This document shows positions 21,541 through 33,866 of a DNA stretch of 64,000 nucleotides, one piece after another. The DNA lies in contig CAJNDS010000371.1 in NCBI GenBank assembly GCA_905221605.1, positions 91,569-155,568 on the forward strand, read 5' to 3'. Within the stretch, counting starts at the first letter, position 1. The number at the start of each line of letters is the position of its first letter. This DNA is from Symbiodinium natans (lineage: Eukaryota > Sar > Dinophyceae > Suessiales > Symbiodiniaceae). The translations under genes and the position numbers were made by a program. The notes under the pieces were generated by a model, which saw nothing but the letters and a program-made list of their open reading frames with translations, was not told the DNA's origin and did not search any database.

Positions 21541-21815
21541 CATGGTGATTTCACTGATTGCCCCTTCGTTCTGACATCGAACCCAACCCCAAGGGCACAA
21601 CCTGGGGGGTGCTTTGCACCAACAGGTTATGAGCCCAAGGGCTCCTGGGGCGCGACCTGATGTTCGACTTCCTGGTGAATCTGCAGGACCGAATTCTGGA
21701 TTGTTTCAGGGTTGCCCAATGGGACTGACAGAGCCAGCCATGCTCTACGTGAAGGATATGGTTCTGTCCCAATGAGTGGTTCTTTTGGACAGCATGTGGT
21801 GCTGCTAGTGGCTCA

Positions 21816-22526
21816 ATGGGAGAGGCGATGGAGCAACGACAACCGGATTGGATGAATGCTGCTGCGGCGTCGCAAACCGGACCGGACTCGTCGCAGGAGC
21901 GTACGTTACATACACGAACGAGTGCTCATCCTGCCCCTTCCCAACCCCCACATGAGCAACAGTCGCAGCAGCAGCAAGCGCCAGCAGGAATGACTTCGGT
22001 GACTACATCTCAAGCACCAGCAGGAAGAACTTCGGTGGCTACATCTCAAGCACCAGACCTGACTTCGGCTATGACACAACGGGAACCTGGAGTGCCTTTG
22101 TCAAGTGCAACCATGGGTCATGAACCTGTTCGTGAAGGTCAGTCAACAAGGTCGAGTCTCCCACAGCCTATGCAACAAGCAATGCAGCAGTTGGCTCAGC
22201 AGCGAACGGTGATGTTTCAAGCTGTACAAGAGCGAGCTCCGCTAGAGTCTCTACTAGGTGCTGTCGTTCGCGCAGCGAAGCTGCCCTGGACGTGGGTGCG
22301 GGGAAAGTACGGCATGCGTACTTGTGATGGCCAATGGCACTGCTGGGCAGCTCTCGCGTGTAATCGCAGGTGGGCGTGCGCCCTAACATCCCTGCGGGCC
22401 CCCAGATCGCCTGTTGACCGCCGATTGTTTGTATGGCTGGCTGACACCAAACCAGATAAGGCTTGTACTCTGCGGCTAGGAAGTATTTCCAGCCCGCGCG
22501 CTCTACAGGATGCCTGCCACTGCTGA
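21816..22526 (+). CDS. Hypothetical Gln/Ser/Thr-rich ORF
   Basis: 236 codons from ATG, and the frame is open further upstream to about 21740. The first half is Gln/Ser/Pro-rich, with an imperfect repeat of a TSxxTSQAPAG unit (around residues 55-80). It then has a Gln-rich helix-like stretch (PMQQAMQQLAQQ) and a Trp/Arg-containing tail. I do not recognise a family. Gln-rich stretches like this occur at the N-termini of copia gag proteins, including those at 45 kb and 56.6 kb here, so a gag remnant on the plus strand is one possibility. No protease, integrase or RT follows it. Confidence 0.3.
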   Translation: MGEAMEQRQPDWMNAAAASQTGPDSSQERTLHTRTSAHPAPSQPPHEQQSQQQQAPAGMTSVTTSQAPAGRTSVATSQAPDLTSAMTQREPGVPLSSATMGHEPVREGQSTRSSLPQPMQQAMQQLAQQRTVMFQAVQERAPLESLLGAVVRAAKLPWTWVRGKYGMRTCDGQWHCWAALACNRRWACALTSLRAPRSPVDRRLFVWLADTKPDKACTLRLGSISSPRALQDACHC

Positions 22527-22529
22527 CAT

Positions 22530-23100
22530 CCTCCAACCCCACGGGATGCGCCCCTTTTGTTAAAAGGCAAAACTTACCCATAAGGCAGTTGCCTTCAGGT
22601 GACAAGATCCGCGGTCAGAGCAACACTGAATCCTGTTTGCGCTGCCCGAGGCAGCCAGGCCTTCCACACCCCACACCCCAATTCCACCATGCCGCCATGG
22701 CAGAGAATACCACAACCCCGTCAGAGAAATTTTGATGTTAGGGGGGGCAATACGGAGCATTCAAAGCCGCCAAAGGAATGTGTAACTACGTACCAGGACA
22801 TATAAGGGCCTTCGAGAAGATCTGGAGACGGGCTTAGAGACTATGCCTAATCGGGTTGGGTAAGATTGGGATGGTAATGTCACGAAGGCGTAGATATGTG
22901 TGTGTGAGCGCCTTCACATGTTCAGCTCAAGCCAAGAAAGTTTCAAGATCACGTAGATTTAATTTTGGGGACATGTAACAGCAACGGATGCCATTCTAGA
23001 CTGCCGCTTCCCCATGTCATGCCTCAACAGTTCTCCACTACCGAAGCCTCCAACACGACACAATCCACTGGGTAGGTCCCGGCTAAGCAGCAGGGCCACG
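22530..23100. other. Unassigned intergenic sequence
   Basis: No supported gene or RNA. A few short ORFs on both strands lack conserved motifs. Confidence 0.4.
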
Positions 23101-23107
23101 AAAGGGA

Positions 23108-23510
23108 GTTGTTTTTCTGTGTCTGTCTGTCTGTGTGTGTCTCTGTGTGTGTGTGTGCGCGTGCGCGGGCGCGCGGGCGCGGGTGTGCAATCAAACTCAA
23201 GGGGCGTGTGGGCGCGAATGTGCGCGCCCTTGCGGCCTTTGCACGCGTGTTGTTTTGTTTTCCTTGGTGTGTGTGTGTGTGTGCGTGCCCCTGTGTGTGT
23301 GAGTGTGTGCGTGTGTCTCTGTCTGTGAGTGTGAGTGTGAGTGTGAGTGTGAGTGTGAGTGTGAGTGTGAGTGTGAGTGTGAGTGTGAGTGTGAGTGTGA
23401 GTGTGAGTGTGAGTGTGAGTGTGAGTGTGAGTGTCATTTTTTGTCTGTGTGTATTTGCGTGTATCTGCGTGTGTCTCTGTGTGTCTGTGCGTCTGTGTGT
23501 CTGTTGTGGA
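23108..23510 (+). repeat. (GT)n and (GTGAGT)n simple-sequence array
   Basis: GT-rich tract whose core (about 23323-23433) is a near-perfect GTGAGT hexamer array of some 18 units. All six frames are therefore open: the long His/Thr, Cys/Glu and Ser/Val readings are artefacts. Confidence 0.92.
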
Positions 23511-26430
23511 GGCTGTGGACTTCGCTATGGAAAAGGCTTTTGCTTCCACGTCACGTGGAGTCGACTTCGGGGTGATCACTGCGTCGCTCTTTGCAACTCG
23601 GAGCTTGGACGCAAGCGCCAGGTGCTTTGTTGCAAACAGAAACGGAAACCCCAATAGCAAAACCCCTATCAGGCTGCAGTTTTTAGTACAGTATCTTTCC
23701 CATCCCAAAGTTGGGAGATTCTCTTGGCTTGCGGAATGGAACGGCGTTAGTTTCAGCACTTCCGTCATTCTGAAAAGGAGTTTTTGTAGTACCCCCAGCT
23801 TCAGGATGACGTACCTTCGAAATCCCATCATCCTGCAAACGATTCGTTTTGCGCACGTTAAGCTATCCCCTTCGCCTCTGAAGCCAGATATGACATGAGC
23901 CCGTGTTACACTGCAAGCGTGAAATTGGACTTCTATGTGTTGCTGAGCCCTAGGCAAAATGACGAGTATCCCGAAAAGGAAGACATCGGCCCTTCTTGGG
24001 GATCCCATATAGACCCTGTATAAACCACCCTAGACCAAGACAGTCATGTTAGGAGCTCATCGAGTCCACACGCTGACAAAATCCCTCACGTTGTCACATC
24101 GGCAGAGACCTTTTGCCACACGAGCGAGCCTAAGTAGCCTCTGTATGCTTTGCAGACCCTTCTGGGTGCAAGCACGAAGACCAGTCGGAGTAGATTTTGG
24201 GGCCCCAAGGTTTGTAGGGATTTTGAGCTGCAGGCAGGCCCTACAACCCTAAACCCCGGGTCTCCTGCTGTTCCTATGACAGGCGGAGAGCAGACGCGTC
24301 GCACCAGTTCAGGGACCCCCCAAACCTCAATTCCCCCAACCTCACTTTCCTAATCTTTACACCTTATGCACCCTAAGCACCAAACCCTAAACCTTCCCCC
24401 AACCCCACGTCCTAAACCTGTCCAAAATCCGAATCCTTAAATCAGCCTACGGCCAAACCAGGGCCAGAGCCCCAGGCGACCTAAGCTGACCTGCCTTGCT
24501 AACACCACTAAGCCCTGAACCAAGGAGCCTAAGCTGCCAAGCTACAAGGTCTCGAGGGCTTGCACTTATTCAGGGAATTCGGTACACTATACTAGAGCAT
24601 ACTTTTGGAACCCCAAGTATACTATGGTGTACTATCAGGTATACTGTACAGTGTACTAGAGCATAGTGTAGTACACTATAAGGAAGACTAGCGAGAGACC
24701 GTCTAGAAGAGGCCTTTGGCCTTCACGGGGCGCCAGGATCCTGCGATTCCAGAGCTGGCCTCCGCTGAAAACCAGCGGGCAGCCAGCCCCGGCAATGGCA
24801 GGAGACCGCGAGCCGACGAAAGAAGCAACTCGGAGAGGCGGAAGGGATTTGCATTTACGGCCGACGCAGTTCAGAGTTCAGGGCTTCGGGGCTAGTTAGG
24901 GTAAGTAGTCCAAAATCGGGTAAGTCGTTTTAAACCTTTGTTTGGGCAGAAAGTTCGCCACACATGTAGGCTTGCTTGTCTACGATTCGGGGCAAAGCTT
25001 CGAGGATTAAAGCTTTTCAGGTTTCAAGGTTTATGATTTCAACGGTTTTGCTTTAGAGCCTATATGAGATTATATATGATTGTATATGTAAGGTTAAGAC
25101 GCAGTTGAGGTCACACGGACTGTCAAGTTGTCGCGGCATGGTTCTTGTTGCGTTGATGACGCCCACTATCATCGAATCATCACTCCATGAAAACGCAAAA
25201 CCCATTTAACATGACATCCAGACGAAACAAGAACTTTGCGAAACCCGCTACAAGCTAACAAACGAGGGAGTGGCTGCGCTGAGCCCCGAAACCCCATCCC
25301 ACAGTCCGCAACACGACAAGCAATTTCTCCAAACCAAAACCTCCTCAAACCCCATGAAGAACCCCAAAAAACCCTTAGAATGCCTTGTTCACAGCTCCTT
25401 CTTGGTCGGCGAGGTCGATGTGAGCAGGCACCTGGGTTTAAGACTTGATGAGAGCCATTTACCGAGAGGATGGCTGAAACTGCATCAACAAGAATATGCA
25501 TTCGTCTACCATAGCTACAGTGAGAGGGGGGAATGCCCTAATTTGCAAGGCCACAGAATCAAGGGTGAAGGCCTGCTGGCGAGCACGTGACAAAGGATTC
25601 AGTCTCAAGGCAAAGGAACGGTCTAGGGCCTAGGGTTCAGGCTTCAGGGCCAGTGGGATTATGGAGCCGTGTGGAGTGTAGAGATTACAAGGGGTCTAAG
25701 GATGGCAGAAGCATCAAGGCGGGCCTTTGGGGAGCGCGGGGCAGTTACAGAATGCAGAAGACACTATGAGAAGGCCCAGGGAAGTCCTCGCTGACCCCTG
25801 AAAGAGCCACCCCCAAAAAGGAAGTAGCAGTGTTCATCACCCCAAAGAAGAGTAGCATTGTTCCTTGCTTGAAGAACAGTGTGCGAAAAGCCTACGCCTG
25901 AGGGTGGTACGCGGCAACTCCTACTTGTTCATTCCTTCCGGGAGCTGGTACTGTGCCCTTTTTTTGTGGCACAACATGGTTTCTAGTTTAAAGGTTAGGT
26001 TTCAGTTTTGCGAGGTTTAGGGGCTTTTGGGTCTTGGTATAGACCTCTTTTTGCAAAAAGTCCAGACTAGCACATGGGGTATACTATACCAGACTACAAT
26101 ACGTTTTACTTTTTACTGTTGCCCGGCTATATACTATAGAACACAATGATACATGATATTCGCTACGGACTAAACGCGACCCTCGTAACGTAATACATGG
26201 GGGCTATATGGGGGTACGTACTAAGACTAGGGGATATACGACAACTTTAGCCCTGGGCTGACATGACTTCGGTTGAGAGACTTCGGCGCCGTCGCGACGT
26301 CTTCAGGGCCTGGCATGGGGAAGCCAAGAGCTCGCAAAGCTTCTTGCGGTAGAGTATAATTAGCTCCTGAGCAGTGCTCAATTTGTCATACTGTAAGAAT
26401 ATGCTGTAGCATAGTCTACTTGGCCGTAGC
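23511..26430. other. Intergenic sequence with telomere-like and palindromic patches
   Basis: No exon signature recognised. It holds degenerate CCCTAAA stretches around 24350-24420 and GTATAC/GTAC-rich patches at 24586-24690 and 26074-26170. Confidence 0.4.
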
Positions 26431-26825
<395 letters not shown>

Positions 26826-29731
26826 TCATACCACACGATTCTGAAGTATACCGCGGCTTTCTACGGGTTACTCGACTGTAACATAGCAAGCGCATCCTGT
26901 ACCTAATTTGTTCCGTCATCTGTTACGGCAAGAAAGTTGCAAGGATCTCAGGCCACCCAAAGCCCAGCCTGACCTTACTCAAAAGGGGGTGCATGGTTGG
27001 CTTGGCTTCAGGAAGTTCGGCGAAGCTTGTTTTAGAGGCTTAGTTGGCAAAACCCTCAACGCCCTCAAGCTTGTTGTAAACTTGAAGAAAGCCAGAATTA
27101 GAAAACCCACTTGTGTCACGCAATTTCTGTACTGCAGCATGGGCGGCAAAACGCTTTCTTAAGTCGCGTAGCTAAGATACATCCAGACACGGCCTGGCAG
27201 ATCCAACGTCTTCACAGCCCCACGCATGCCTTGGCTGCATTCAAAGGCGCTTCAATTACAGCCCTGGCGATCGTGCATTGCAGTATCCCACCGTACTCTT
27301 TCCAGTAGACGCTACAGAATGTTGCAAAATTCTCTAGGAGACTAAAGTCTATTACTGTAATCCAACCCATAACGCTAGTCCGGTGTCCTTCTTTCTTGTC
27401 GCTAACCCCATTCGTGATCTTGTCTCGGAGCAAAGCTTGGTGTTGACCCAAAGAACCCCCTTCGTCTAGTCCCATACGATGGCCTCAGTACTTCCGAAAC
27501 GCGAGACAGCAAGGAACCATTCCCAAAATAAGTGCCACGATTGAGGCTTATTCTTACTCTAAGAGCCGTGCTTTCTGCAGGGCGAGCAGGGCTTATGCCG
27601 CCAGGGCCTTCTACGAACCCAGGGGGGCTTTCTGCGAACTTTGTAGGGGGTAAAGCCTTACCCCACAAACATGTTGCCCTGATCTAGAATGAATAAAGTA
27701 AGTTGGCCTAGTACTTGGAATAGACGTCTACTACAGCCTATTGTCCACAAAACGGGTCTAGGGGCTTGGGATGAAGGTATACCAGAGTGTACTGTGCAAT
27801 CTGGAGCTTAAGGTTATTCTTGATTTTTCAAGCCGCAGAACTTCTGGTACACCCCTGGACAACAGCGAAGTAGGACACAAACTGACAGCTGGCACGCCCG
27901 CAGTATAAAAACTAGGTGATACCAGAGTAGGAAATGTACAGTATAGTAGAGTAGAGCACACGAGAGTATAGTATACAGGCCAGTGTACATAGTTTACTAG
28001 AGTACAGTGTACCCTTCCTTGTTGCTGCCATCATGCGTGCGGAGGCGATGCATGTGATTGGCTTCCTGGCGGATTCGAGCTGAACATAGCTAGCTAGCTC
28101 AGGACTTACCTCAAGACATGAGCCCTGGCGCACAAGGTTTAGGGCCTCGGGTTAGGATCTAGGGCCTAGGGTTTAGGCTTAAAGGTGAAAGCAGGGTTTG
28201 AAATAGCAGGGCGTCGAGTAGAGCATGGTATAGTCTTTGGGGCTGAAGGTTTTGGCAGGCCAACTGCAGCTAAGTTGGGCACCCTGGCCTGCCTGGCAGA
28301 AACACTATCAACGATTTTATGGCACACCTCTCTACAACAGTAATTTAACATCAGGATGCATATCGCAGTGGGGAAGTAGCCTCTTAAGGGCGCTGGTGGC
28401 TGAACCCGCATTGCAGGACAAGGAAAGCGTTCCTACAACCAGTCCTTGGCAGACTCCAGATAAACCCTAGACCATAACCCCTGGACCTTTATTGATTCAA
28501 AAAAATCGAAGCAGAGGACCAGGGTGCTGCCTTCGGACATTCTCTCTTAAAAGCTCCGACATCCCGCGCCCTGGACCCAGAAAGCGCGTCAGCTAACCGA
28601 CTAACAGAAGTGCCAGCAATATGGACAGAACACAAACTTCGGGCAGCCTGTACTATGCGTACAGGTCTCTTGCAGCGCTACCTTTAAAACTATATCTGAA
28701 AAAAGCGCAACATTATTATACTAAAAACATCCCGAGCCTGCAGGGTAATTTGGGGTTGGGCACTCCAAGGCCAGGGACTCTCTAAAACACTCCGGATTGG
28801 GCACTCCAGGGACTGTCTGAGAATACTCTGGATTTGGGCACTCGAGTGGACCGGGCGAAGAGAAGAGTTTACTTGAAAATCTAGCAACCCCACACCGAGG
28901 GCGGGGGAATAATATCATAATTGTCAATACGTTTTTGAATTTGACCAACAACTGGGCTCAGAACTCGGGATTCACTTCGGAGGCATGGCTTCGGGGCTCA
29001 GGGTCTTGACGTGTAAGGTTTAGGAATGAAGGGTTCTGAGGGCGCATCCTTCAACACAGAACGATCGAAAACGAAACTGCGACATACTGTGTACTGAGGT
29101 TTTACCAGCAGTGCAACTTATAACGGCTTCAGCAGCATATGAGACGTATGAACTCATTCTACATACCGCCGCAAACTGTTCTGTACCAGATGAAAAAGAA
29201 TAACACAGCATACCCTAGAAAACGCACTGGACAACCATACCGTCTGGCAGAATGAAATTAACATTTCGCCAAGCAGCCGGCGTTTCTTCAGCTCCACCTG
29301 CCCACAAGTACTGCAGGCACCGCCAGCGCTCAAGATTCTACAGCTGCCGCTACCGAATACCGACTACCGACTACCACGTTGATCATGCGCTCCGTGGTCT
29401 CGGCATTGCCTATATATGGCTTTGTGTTTGCATGATATGCTTGTATTGCTTATATTGTTATATTCGTATTTGTTTTGTGTCACATATTGCAGGTACCTCG
29501 TCTGCTGGTAATACAGGTACTGCCCTTGCCTGTTCTGACCAAAGCAGTCCTAGCTGGATCTGAACCCTTCAATCCACAGCTTCATGGCCACTTTGTCGAG
29601 GTCGGGCGGCGTATTCCTGGGATGGTGGCTGAAGACAAAGAAAGTACCTGCTTATTGTTCAGCGGTCTGGGCTTTAGAAAACATACGTAAACTGTCTTGC
29701 GCGTGGTCTTTCAGAATTTCATGCCTTCAGG
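26826..29731. other. Intergenic sequence left of Copia-1
   Basis: No supported gene. It includes a GTAC-rich palindromic patch (27890-28015), TTTAGGG-like stretches (28130-28190) and a short direct repeat series at 28755-28850, with three units beginning TTGGGCACTC. Confidence 0.4.
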
Positions 29732-29736
29732 GTTTA
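29732..29736. repeat. Target site duplication, left (GTTTA)
   Basis: Five bases GTTTA abut the left LTR and are repeated at 37609-37613. Five bp is the usual duplication for copia integrases. Confidence 0.9.
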
Positions 29737-29903
29737 TGAAAAACCAAGCGGACTTTTCCACTACTCTTAGAGCCTGGTGGTTCAGCGGAGTTCTGCAATT
29801 CACAACATGCTCTCATGAAATTGGGCTCATGCCAAAATCACGTGAAAACATCTTGTCCTATACATGAGGTGTGTACAAAGGGCAGGGATGTTAGGTTTCC
29901 TCA
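29737..29903 (-). repeat. Copia-1 3' LTR
   Basis: 167 bp, in sense TGAGGAAACC...TTTTTCA; identical by eye to 37442-37608. Confidence 0.93.
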
Positions 29904-29913
29904 CCCCGCCTGA
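29904..29913 (-). other. Copia-1 polypurine tract
   Basis: The sense strand reads AGGCGGGG immediately before the 3' LTR, where plus-strand DNA synthesis would be primed. Confidence 0.6.
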
Positions 29914-30055
29914 GATTCGTCTGTACACTACAACGAAACTCACCGAAACCTCAAGTGAAACGAGCCTGGACACCGTAAAGCATGGTATCCGCAAGTGGCT
30001 CTCAGCATTTCACATGCAGCTGGATCTCCGTAAAGCTTGGAGTCCGTAAGGCTGC

Positions 30056-33000
30056 TCACTCAAAGAACATATGCTGACAGTAGCTGCAAGGAGTCAGCAC
30101 TTTGTTCGGATTGTTCTGATGTACGTGGCAATTCTCGTGATGGAAACATCGGCCTCGGCCTGTGATCACAACTTGTGCAGGTGGCCCTGCACGCTCGCGA
30201 GCCCGAATGAGCTCTGTCTCCAGGGCACGGTTCTGGCGCCGCGCCTGCTCCAACTGTCTTGCAAGATCACGACTGACACGTGATAAAGCATCTGCTTTCG
30301 CCTGCTGGGCATCGGCCAGTAGGGCTTCAAGCTTCTTGACCCGCATGGTCAGCATCACAAGAATACCACCAAGAATTGTCATGACCAGCATCGTGCCGAT
30401 GACGGTCGGCATCACAGCTGTGTCCCCACCACCTGCAGTGGTGGTCTGAGTCGTGGAGTTCATCTCAGCCTCCACACCCGCACCATAGCCCTGTGACCCA
30501 AGGCTCCAAGATACGTAGCTCAAGATCACGCCCGCAATGGCATAAAACGTCTCACGACAGTACAACAGCCTGTCGTGCTGTGGAATAAGCATCCACCCAT
30601 CATGATCATCAGACTCTGTACCACTGCCAATGCAAAATGCAAGGCATACCAAGAAAAGAACAAAGCTGCACATCCACGACCGAGAACTGTAAGCAGTCGT
30701 AACAGCTTCTGAAGGAATTGGCATCATCATGAGAAGGAGTGCAACACGCTTCACCCATGTGCTGGACGCATCGCCGCCTACCACTGTCCGAACACGCTTG
30801 ACCTGGGCCTTCATCCCCTCTGTCGCCATGGTTCGGTCCCACTCTTCGGATCCCACTGGCCTGTCATGCATATCCACAAAGTCATGTAGGAACAGCAAAC
30901 TCTGCAGCCGAGCTGGGGAAAGGGGCTTTGTGTGAATGTCACCAAGGTTTGCATGAGTGGAAACATACTTCATGATCAAGCGCTTCTGCTGCACTGCATC
31001 TTGCAACCAAAGCAATCGACCTTCAAAATGCTTGCTAGCCTTGGTAACCCCCTGACGCAAACAGAACGCTTTGCAGGACTGGTTGTCAACATAGACGATA
31101 AGATCGCAAGGGCTGCGGCTCATGAACTCGACCACCGCCTTCATGAAGAGTCCCTGACAGGAGCTGCCAACGGCACTGTAGTATTCACTTTCCATGGAAG
31201 ACAAGCTGATGCACTTTTGCGATCGGCACACGTAGTGAATATACTGCCCGTTCAGGCAGTAACTAGCGCCTCCGTATGACCTCCTGTCCCTCTTCGACCC
31301 CGACCAATCGGCGTCCGAAAATGCCTCCAACACAAAGCGCTCAGAATCATCCTCTGAACCATGCTCGAACAGTTTCTTGGACCCAGGAGCTGTAGCCTTC
31401 ATTGCTATCCCATAGTGAGCCGTGTTCACCAAATACTGGATTAACTTCGTCAACCCGATCTTCGCATGTTCTGTCGGCCTTGCCATGTAGGCGGCCAACA
31501 TCCGGACAGCGTAGCCGACATCGGGCCGGTCACATGAGATGTAAAGAGCGGTTCCAACAGCTTGCCGGAATTTGCTTGCTTCAACATGCTCAAGCTCGCT
31601 GGTTGTGTCTTTAGCACGAAGTTCAGACCAACATGGTACACGCTGGCGTACATTCTCCTTGACATTCATGATCTCCTGCATGTGTGTGATGTACGAAGTT
31701 GGCTGTCGAATCGTGATCCCATGCTCTGTCAACGTGTGCAACCGCTTAAGGAAACTGAACGAATGGCCCACTTCATACGCCAACTCATATGTGATCTGGA
31801 ACCTCTGCTGCACTGTTGGAATGAAGCAGTCACGGGCCCAATCGAGCGGAAGCAGGAGCAGCGAATCATCGACGTGTATCATGCCGGGACCTTTGCTCTC
31901 ACTTGCATGGACACTTGTAGACTTGCTGCTAAAACGGATCACGGCAGGACACTCTTTGCACTTCTCCACTTCAAAGTGTTCTGCAAGGAAATCGTAAAAG
32001 TAGTTGAACCACTGCTGCGACCCTTCACGTTGCCCTAGGACCATTTTCTGGAACACAAAATCCTGGCCTTGGATTCGGGATACAACCGGGACTGGTTGGG
32101 GAACTTCAAGGTACGCATCCTTTATGTCCAGGGCCACCAGCGCAAACTGTTCGGAAGGGCGAGTCTTCTTCCAGGTCAGGAACAAGGCAGGGAGGAGTCG
32201 GACGATGTCGGTGCTCGTCGCGGGGCTGAACAGCCCCTCTTTGGAGTCATCAAGCCACCGGAACTCCCGGGCGCAGAGGCGGGAGCGACGGTACCACACA
32301 CCGACCCCCTTTCGTTTCTTGAATCTCCATGTTCGAACAAACTTCGTCGTCAGGCCTTTCATCAAGCTCACGTCTTCATTTGAGGTGGCTGCTCTCAAGA
32401 CAGACTTCTTGATAAGCCGAGCCACCTCCACACTGTCGGCCAAATCATCGAGCTCAGCCAAAATGGCGCTGTCGAGCTCAGGCTCCCTTCCATTGTCGGG
32501 AAACCACAGTCGCTCATCGTCCTCGCCAGGCGCGGCGACCACATCATCAGTGAAACTTTCGTCCTTCTCGGACGGCATGGACCAAAGATTGGCCCCAGTG
32601 TCCCAGCCATCGGGCTGATCCAGGTTGAACTCACTCTCATCATTGACCTCGTAGGTTTGGCTTCCAAATGTCACAGCTTGCAAGCGCAGCTTCTTCAAAG
32701 GAGGCAGCATAGCCTCAGGGGTGCTTGGGACTTCCTCTCTCATTGGAGGGTTTGCACCGGGCTCATCCACTGCCATGCTGCTGTCGGCTGCATTCGGAAT
32801 CACTCTTGCACTCTCAGGAGGAGGAACACGCCGGGTGCTGCGATTCACAGGAGCCGAGTCATCGGTGTCCCCGCCCAACAGCACAGCTGGTATCCCGGGT
32901 AAGTCGTCTTCGGGCGCCACGGCTGGCGCAACAGCAGGAATGACACTGGGCTCTGCTGGTTCCACTGCAGGTGCTGGCACAACATCAGGCAGCCGTTGCT

Positions 33001-33595
33001 TTGGCATAGCAACGAACTTTGTTCCGACAACACCACTCCCATAGTCCCATGGAAATCCCTTCAACTCATTGTAGAGCAAGGCCTCAGTGCTCCAAGGGCG
33101 ACCCACACGACGTATGGATCGGGAGAGGCGGATACCATCTTTGCCAGCTATCACATACATGTCATTGGATGAAGACTTTCCAACAAGTATCCCCAACAGC
33201 CAGCGCTTGTCACCCTTTTGCTTTGCTTCGACTTGGCAGTACACAGGCTCTGCGAACGGTGCAATGCGGCCACCGTAACTTGCGCCGGTGGCTCTCTCAT
33301 AAGCAGTCATGTTGCCGATCACGCGATAGCGGTTGATCAGCCAAGCACTGTGCACAAAAGCCCACGCAAACAAGCAGTGCGACACAGGCAATAGGAGGCC
33401 TGTTCTGGACCGGGCTTGATCAAGCAAAGTGTTAGCCAGCTTTCTCACGGAATCAACAGCCTTCTCACAGAAGCCTAGGGAACCTTTGGCACCAATGGCA
33501 GGGTTTTGTGTGATGGTTCGCAAGCCGAGACGCTGCCGCGCAGCCACAATGGCCTTCTGCAAAGCCAGGGTGGACGGCTCGTTGTCACACTTCAA
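30056..33595 (-). CDS. Copia-1 pol, C-terminal part: integrase end, RT, RNase H, env-like tail
   Basis: 1179 codons. Residue 4 (in KCDNEP) and residue 44 (in LGFCEKAVDS) are the second Asp and the Glu of the integrase DDE triad. RT follows: LDIKDAYLEV carries a catalytic Asp, VLGQREGSQQW is the substrate-binding stretch, and MIHVDDSLLLL is the YVDD box with His for Tyr. RNase H follows with FSDADWSGS, SSMESEYYS, VYVDNQS and the terminal HTKPLSP. After RNase H, where copia proteins normally stop, some 260 residues continue (nt 30056-30840). They contain apolar segments around nt 30624-30680, 30490-30560 and 30345-30420, a charged heptad-like coiled coil (30190-30345) and a C-terminal Cys/His cluster (C-HHENC-H-H...C-YC). 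The first apparent codon is not a true start: this frame must be entered from the upstream integrase frame. Confidence 0.9.
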   Translation of the reverse strand: MKCDNEPSTLALQKAIVAARQRLGLRTITQNPAIGAKGSLGFCEKAVDSVRKLANTLLDQARSRTGLLLPVSHCLFAWAFVHSAWLINRYRVIGNMTAYERATGASYGGRIAPFAEPVYCQVEAKQKGDKRWLLGILVGKSSSNDMYVIAGKDGIRLSRSIRRVGRPWSTEALLYNELKGFPWDYGSGVVGTKFVAMPKQRLPDVVPAPAVEPAEPSVIPAVAPAVAPEDDLPGIPAVLLGGDTDDSAPVNRSTRRVPPPESARVIPNAADSSMAVDEPGANPPMREEVPSTPEAMLPPLKKLRLQAVTFGSQTYEVNDESEFNLDQPDGWDTGANLWSMPSEKDESFTDDVVAAPGEDDERLWFPDNGREPELDSAILAELDDLADSVEVARLIKKSVLRAATSNEDVSLMKGLTTKFVRTWRFKKRKGVGVWYRRSRLCAREFRWLDDSKEGLFSPATSTDIVRLLPALFLTWKKTRPSEQFALVALDIKDAYLEVPQPVPVVSRIQGQDFVFQKMVLGQREGSQQWFNYFYDFLAEHFEVEKCKECPAVIRFSSKSTSVHASESKGPGMIHVDDSLLLLPLDWARDCFIPTVQQRFQITYELAYEVGHSFSFLKRLHTLTEHGITIRQPTSYITHMQEIMNVKENVRQRVPCWSELRAKDTTSELEHVEASKFRQAVGTALYISCDRPDVGYAVRMLAAYMARPTEHAKIGLTKLIQYLVNTAHYGIAMKATAPGSKKLFEHGSEDDSERFVLEAFSDADWSGSKRDRRSYGGASYCLNGQYIHYVCRSQKCISLSSMESEYYSAVGSSCQGLFMKAVVEFMSRSPCDLIVYVDNQSCKAFCLRQGVTKASKHFEGRLLWLQDAVQQKRLIMKYVSTHANLGDIHTKPLSPARLQSLLFLHDFVDMHDRPVGSEEWDRTMATEGMKAQVKRVRTVVGGDASSTWVKRVALLLMMMPIPSEAVTTAYSSRSWMCSFVLFLVCLAFCIGSGTESDDHDGWMLIPQHDRLLYCRETFYAIAGVILSYVSWSLGSQGYGAGVEAEMNSTTQTTTAGGGDTAVMPTVIGTMLVMTILGGILVMLTMRVKKLEALLADAQQAKADALSRVSRDLARQLEQARRQNRALETELIRARERAGPPAQVVITGRGRCFHHENCHVHQNNPNKVLTPCSYCQHMFFE

Positions 33596-33866
33596 AGCCT
33601 AGACCCTGAATGAACCTTTGGAGCTCTATCCCAAGGTACCGAGTGTCACCCTTGGCTTCACAAGGAATCGCCCCGATACTCCCAGTGGCGGAGTCGTGGC
33701 ACACAAGACATTTCAGGGCTTGCTGCGCATTCTCCGGCGCACTATCAAGGCTAACCATACCCTTGTCTACGGTGTAACCCGTGAAGCAAAAGTCGAACTG
33801 GACAACTGGGACATCCCGAGGGCCTTGCTTGAGGAACTCCATCCGACCGCACGCATAGCTATGCAA
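33585..33866 (-). pseudogene. Copia-1 integrase core fragment (frame-shifted)
   Basis: Carries the first catalytic Asp (VVQFDFCFTGY) and the central core (CLVCHDSATGSIGAIP). A stop at GFEV followed a few bases later by KCDNEP in another frame shows a small indel near 33598. Upstream, the zinc motif lies in yet another frame. Confidence 0.82.

Noticed and set aside
22959-24008. 349-codon minus-strand ORF
   Set aside because: Half of it is the GT/GTGAGT array read as His/Thr; the flanks show no conserved motif.
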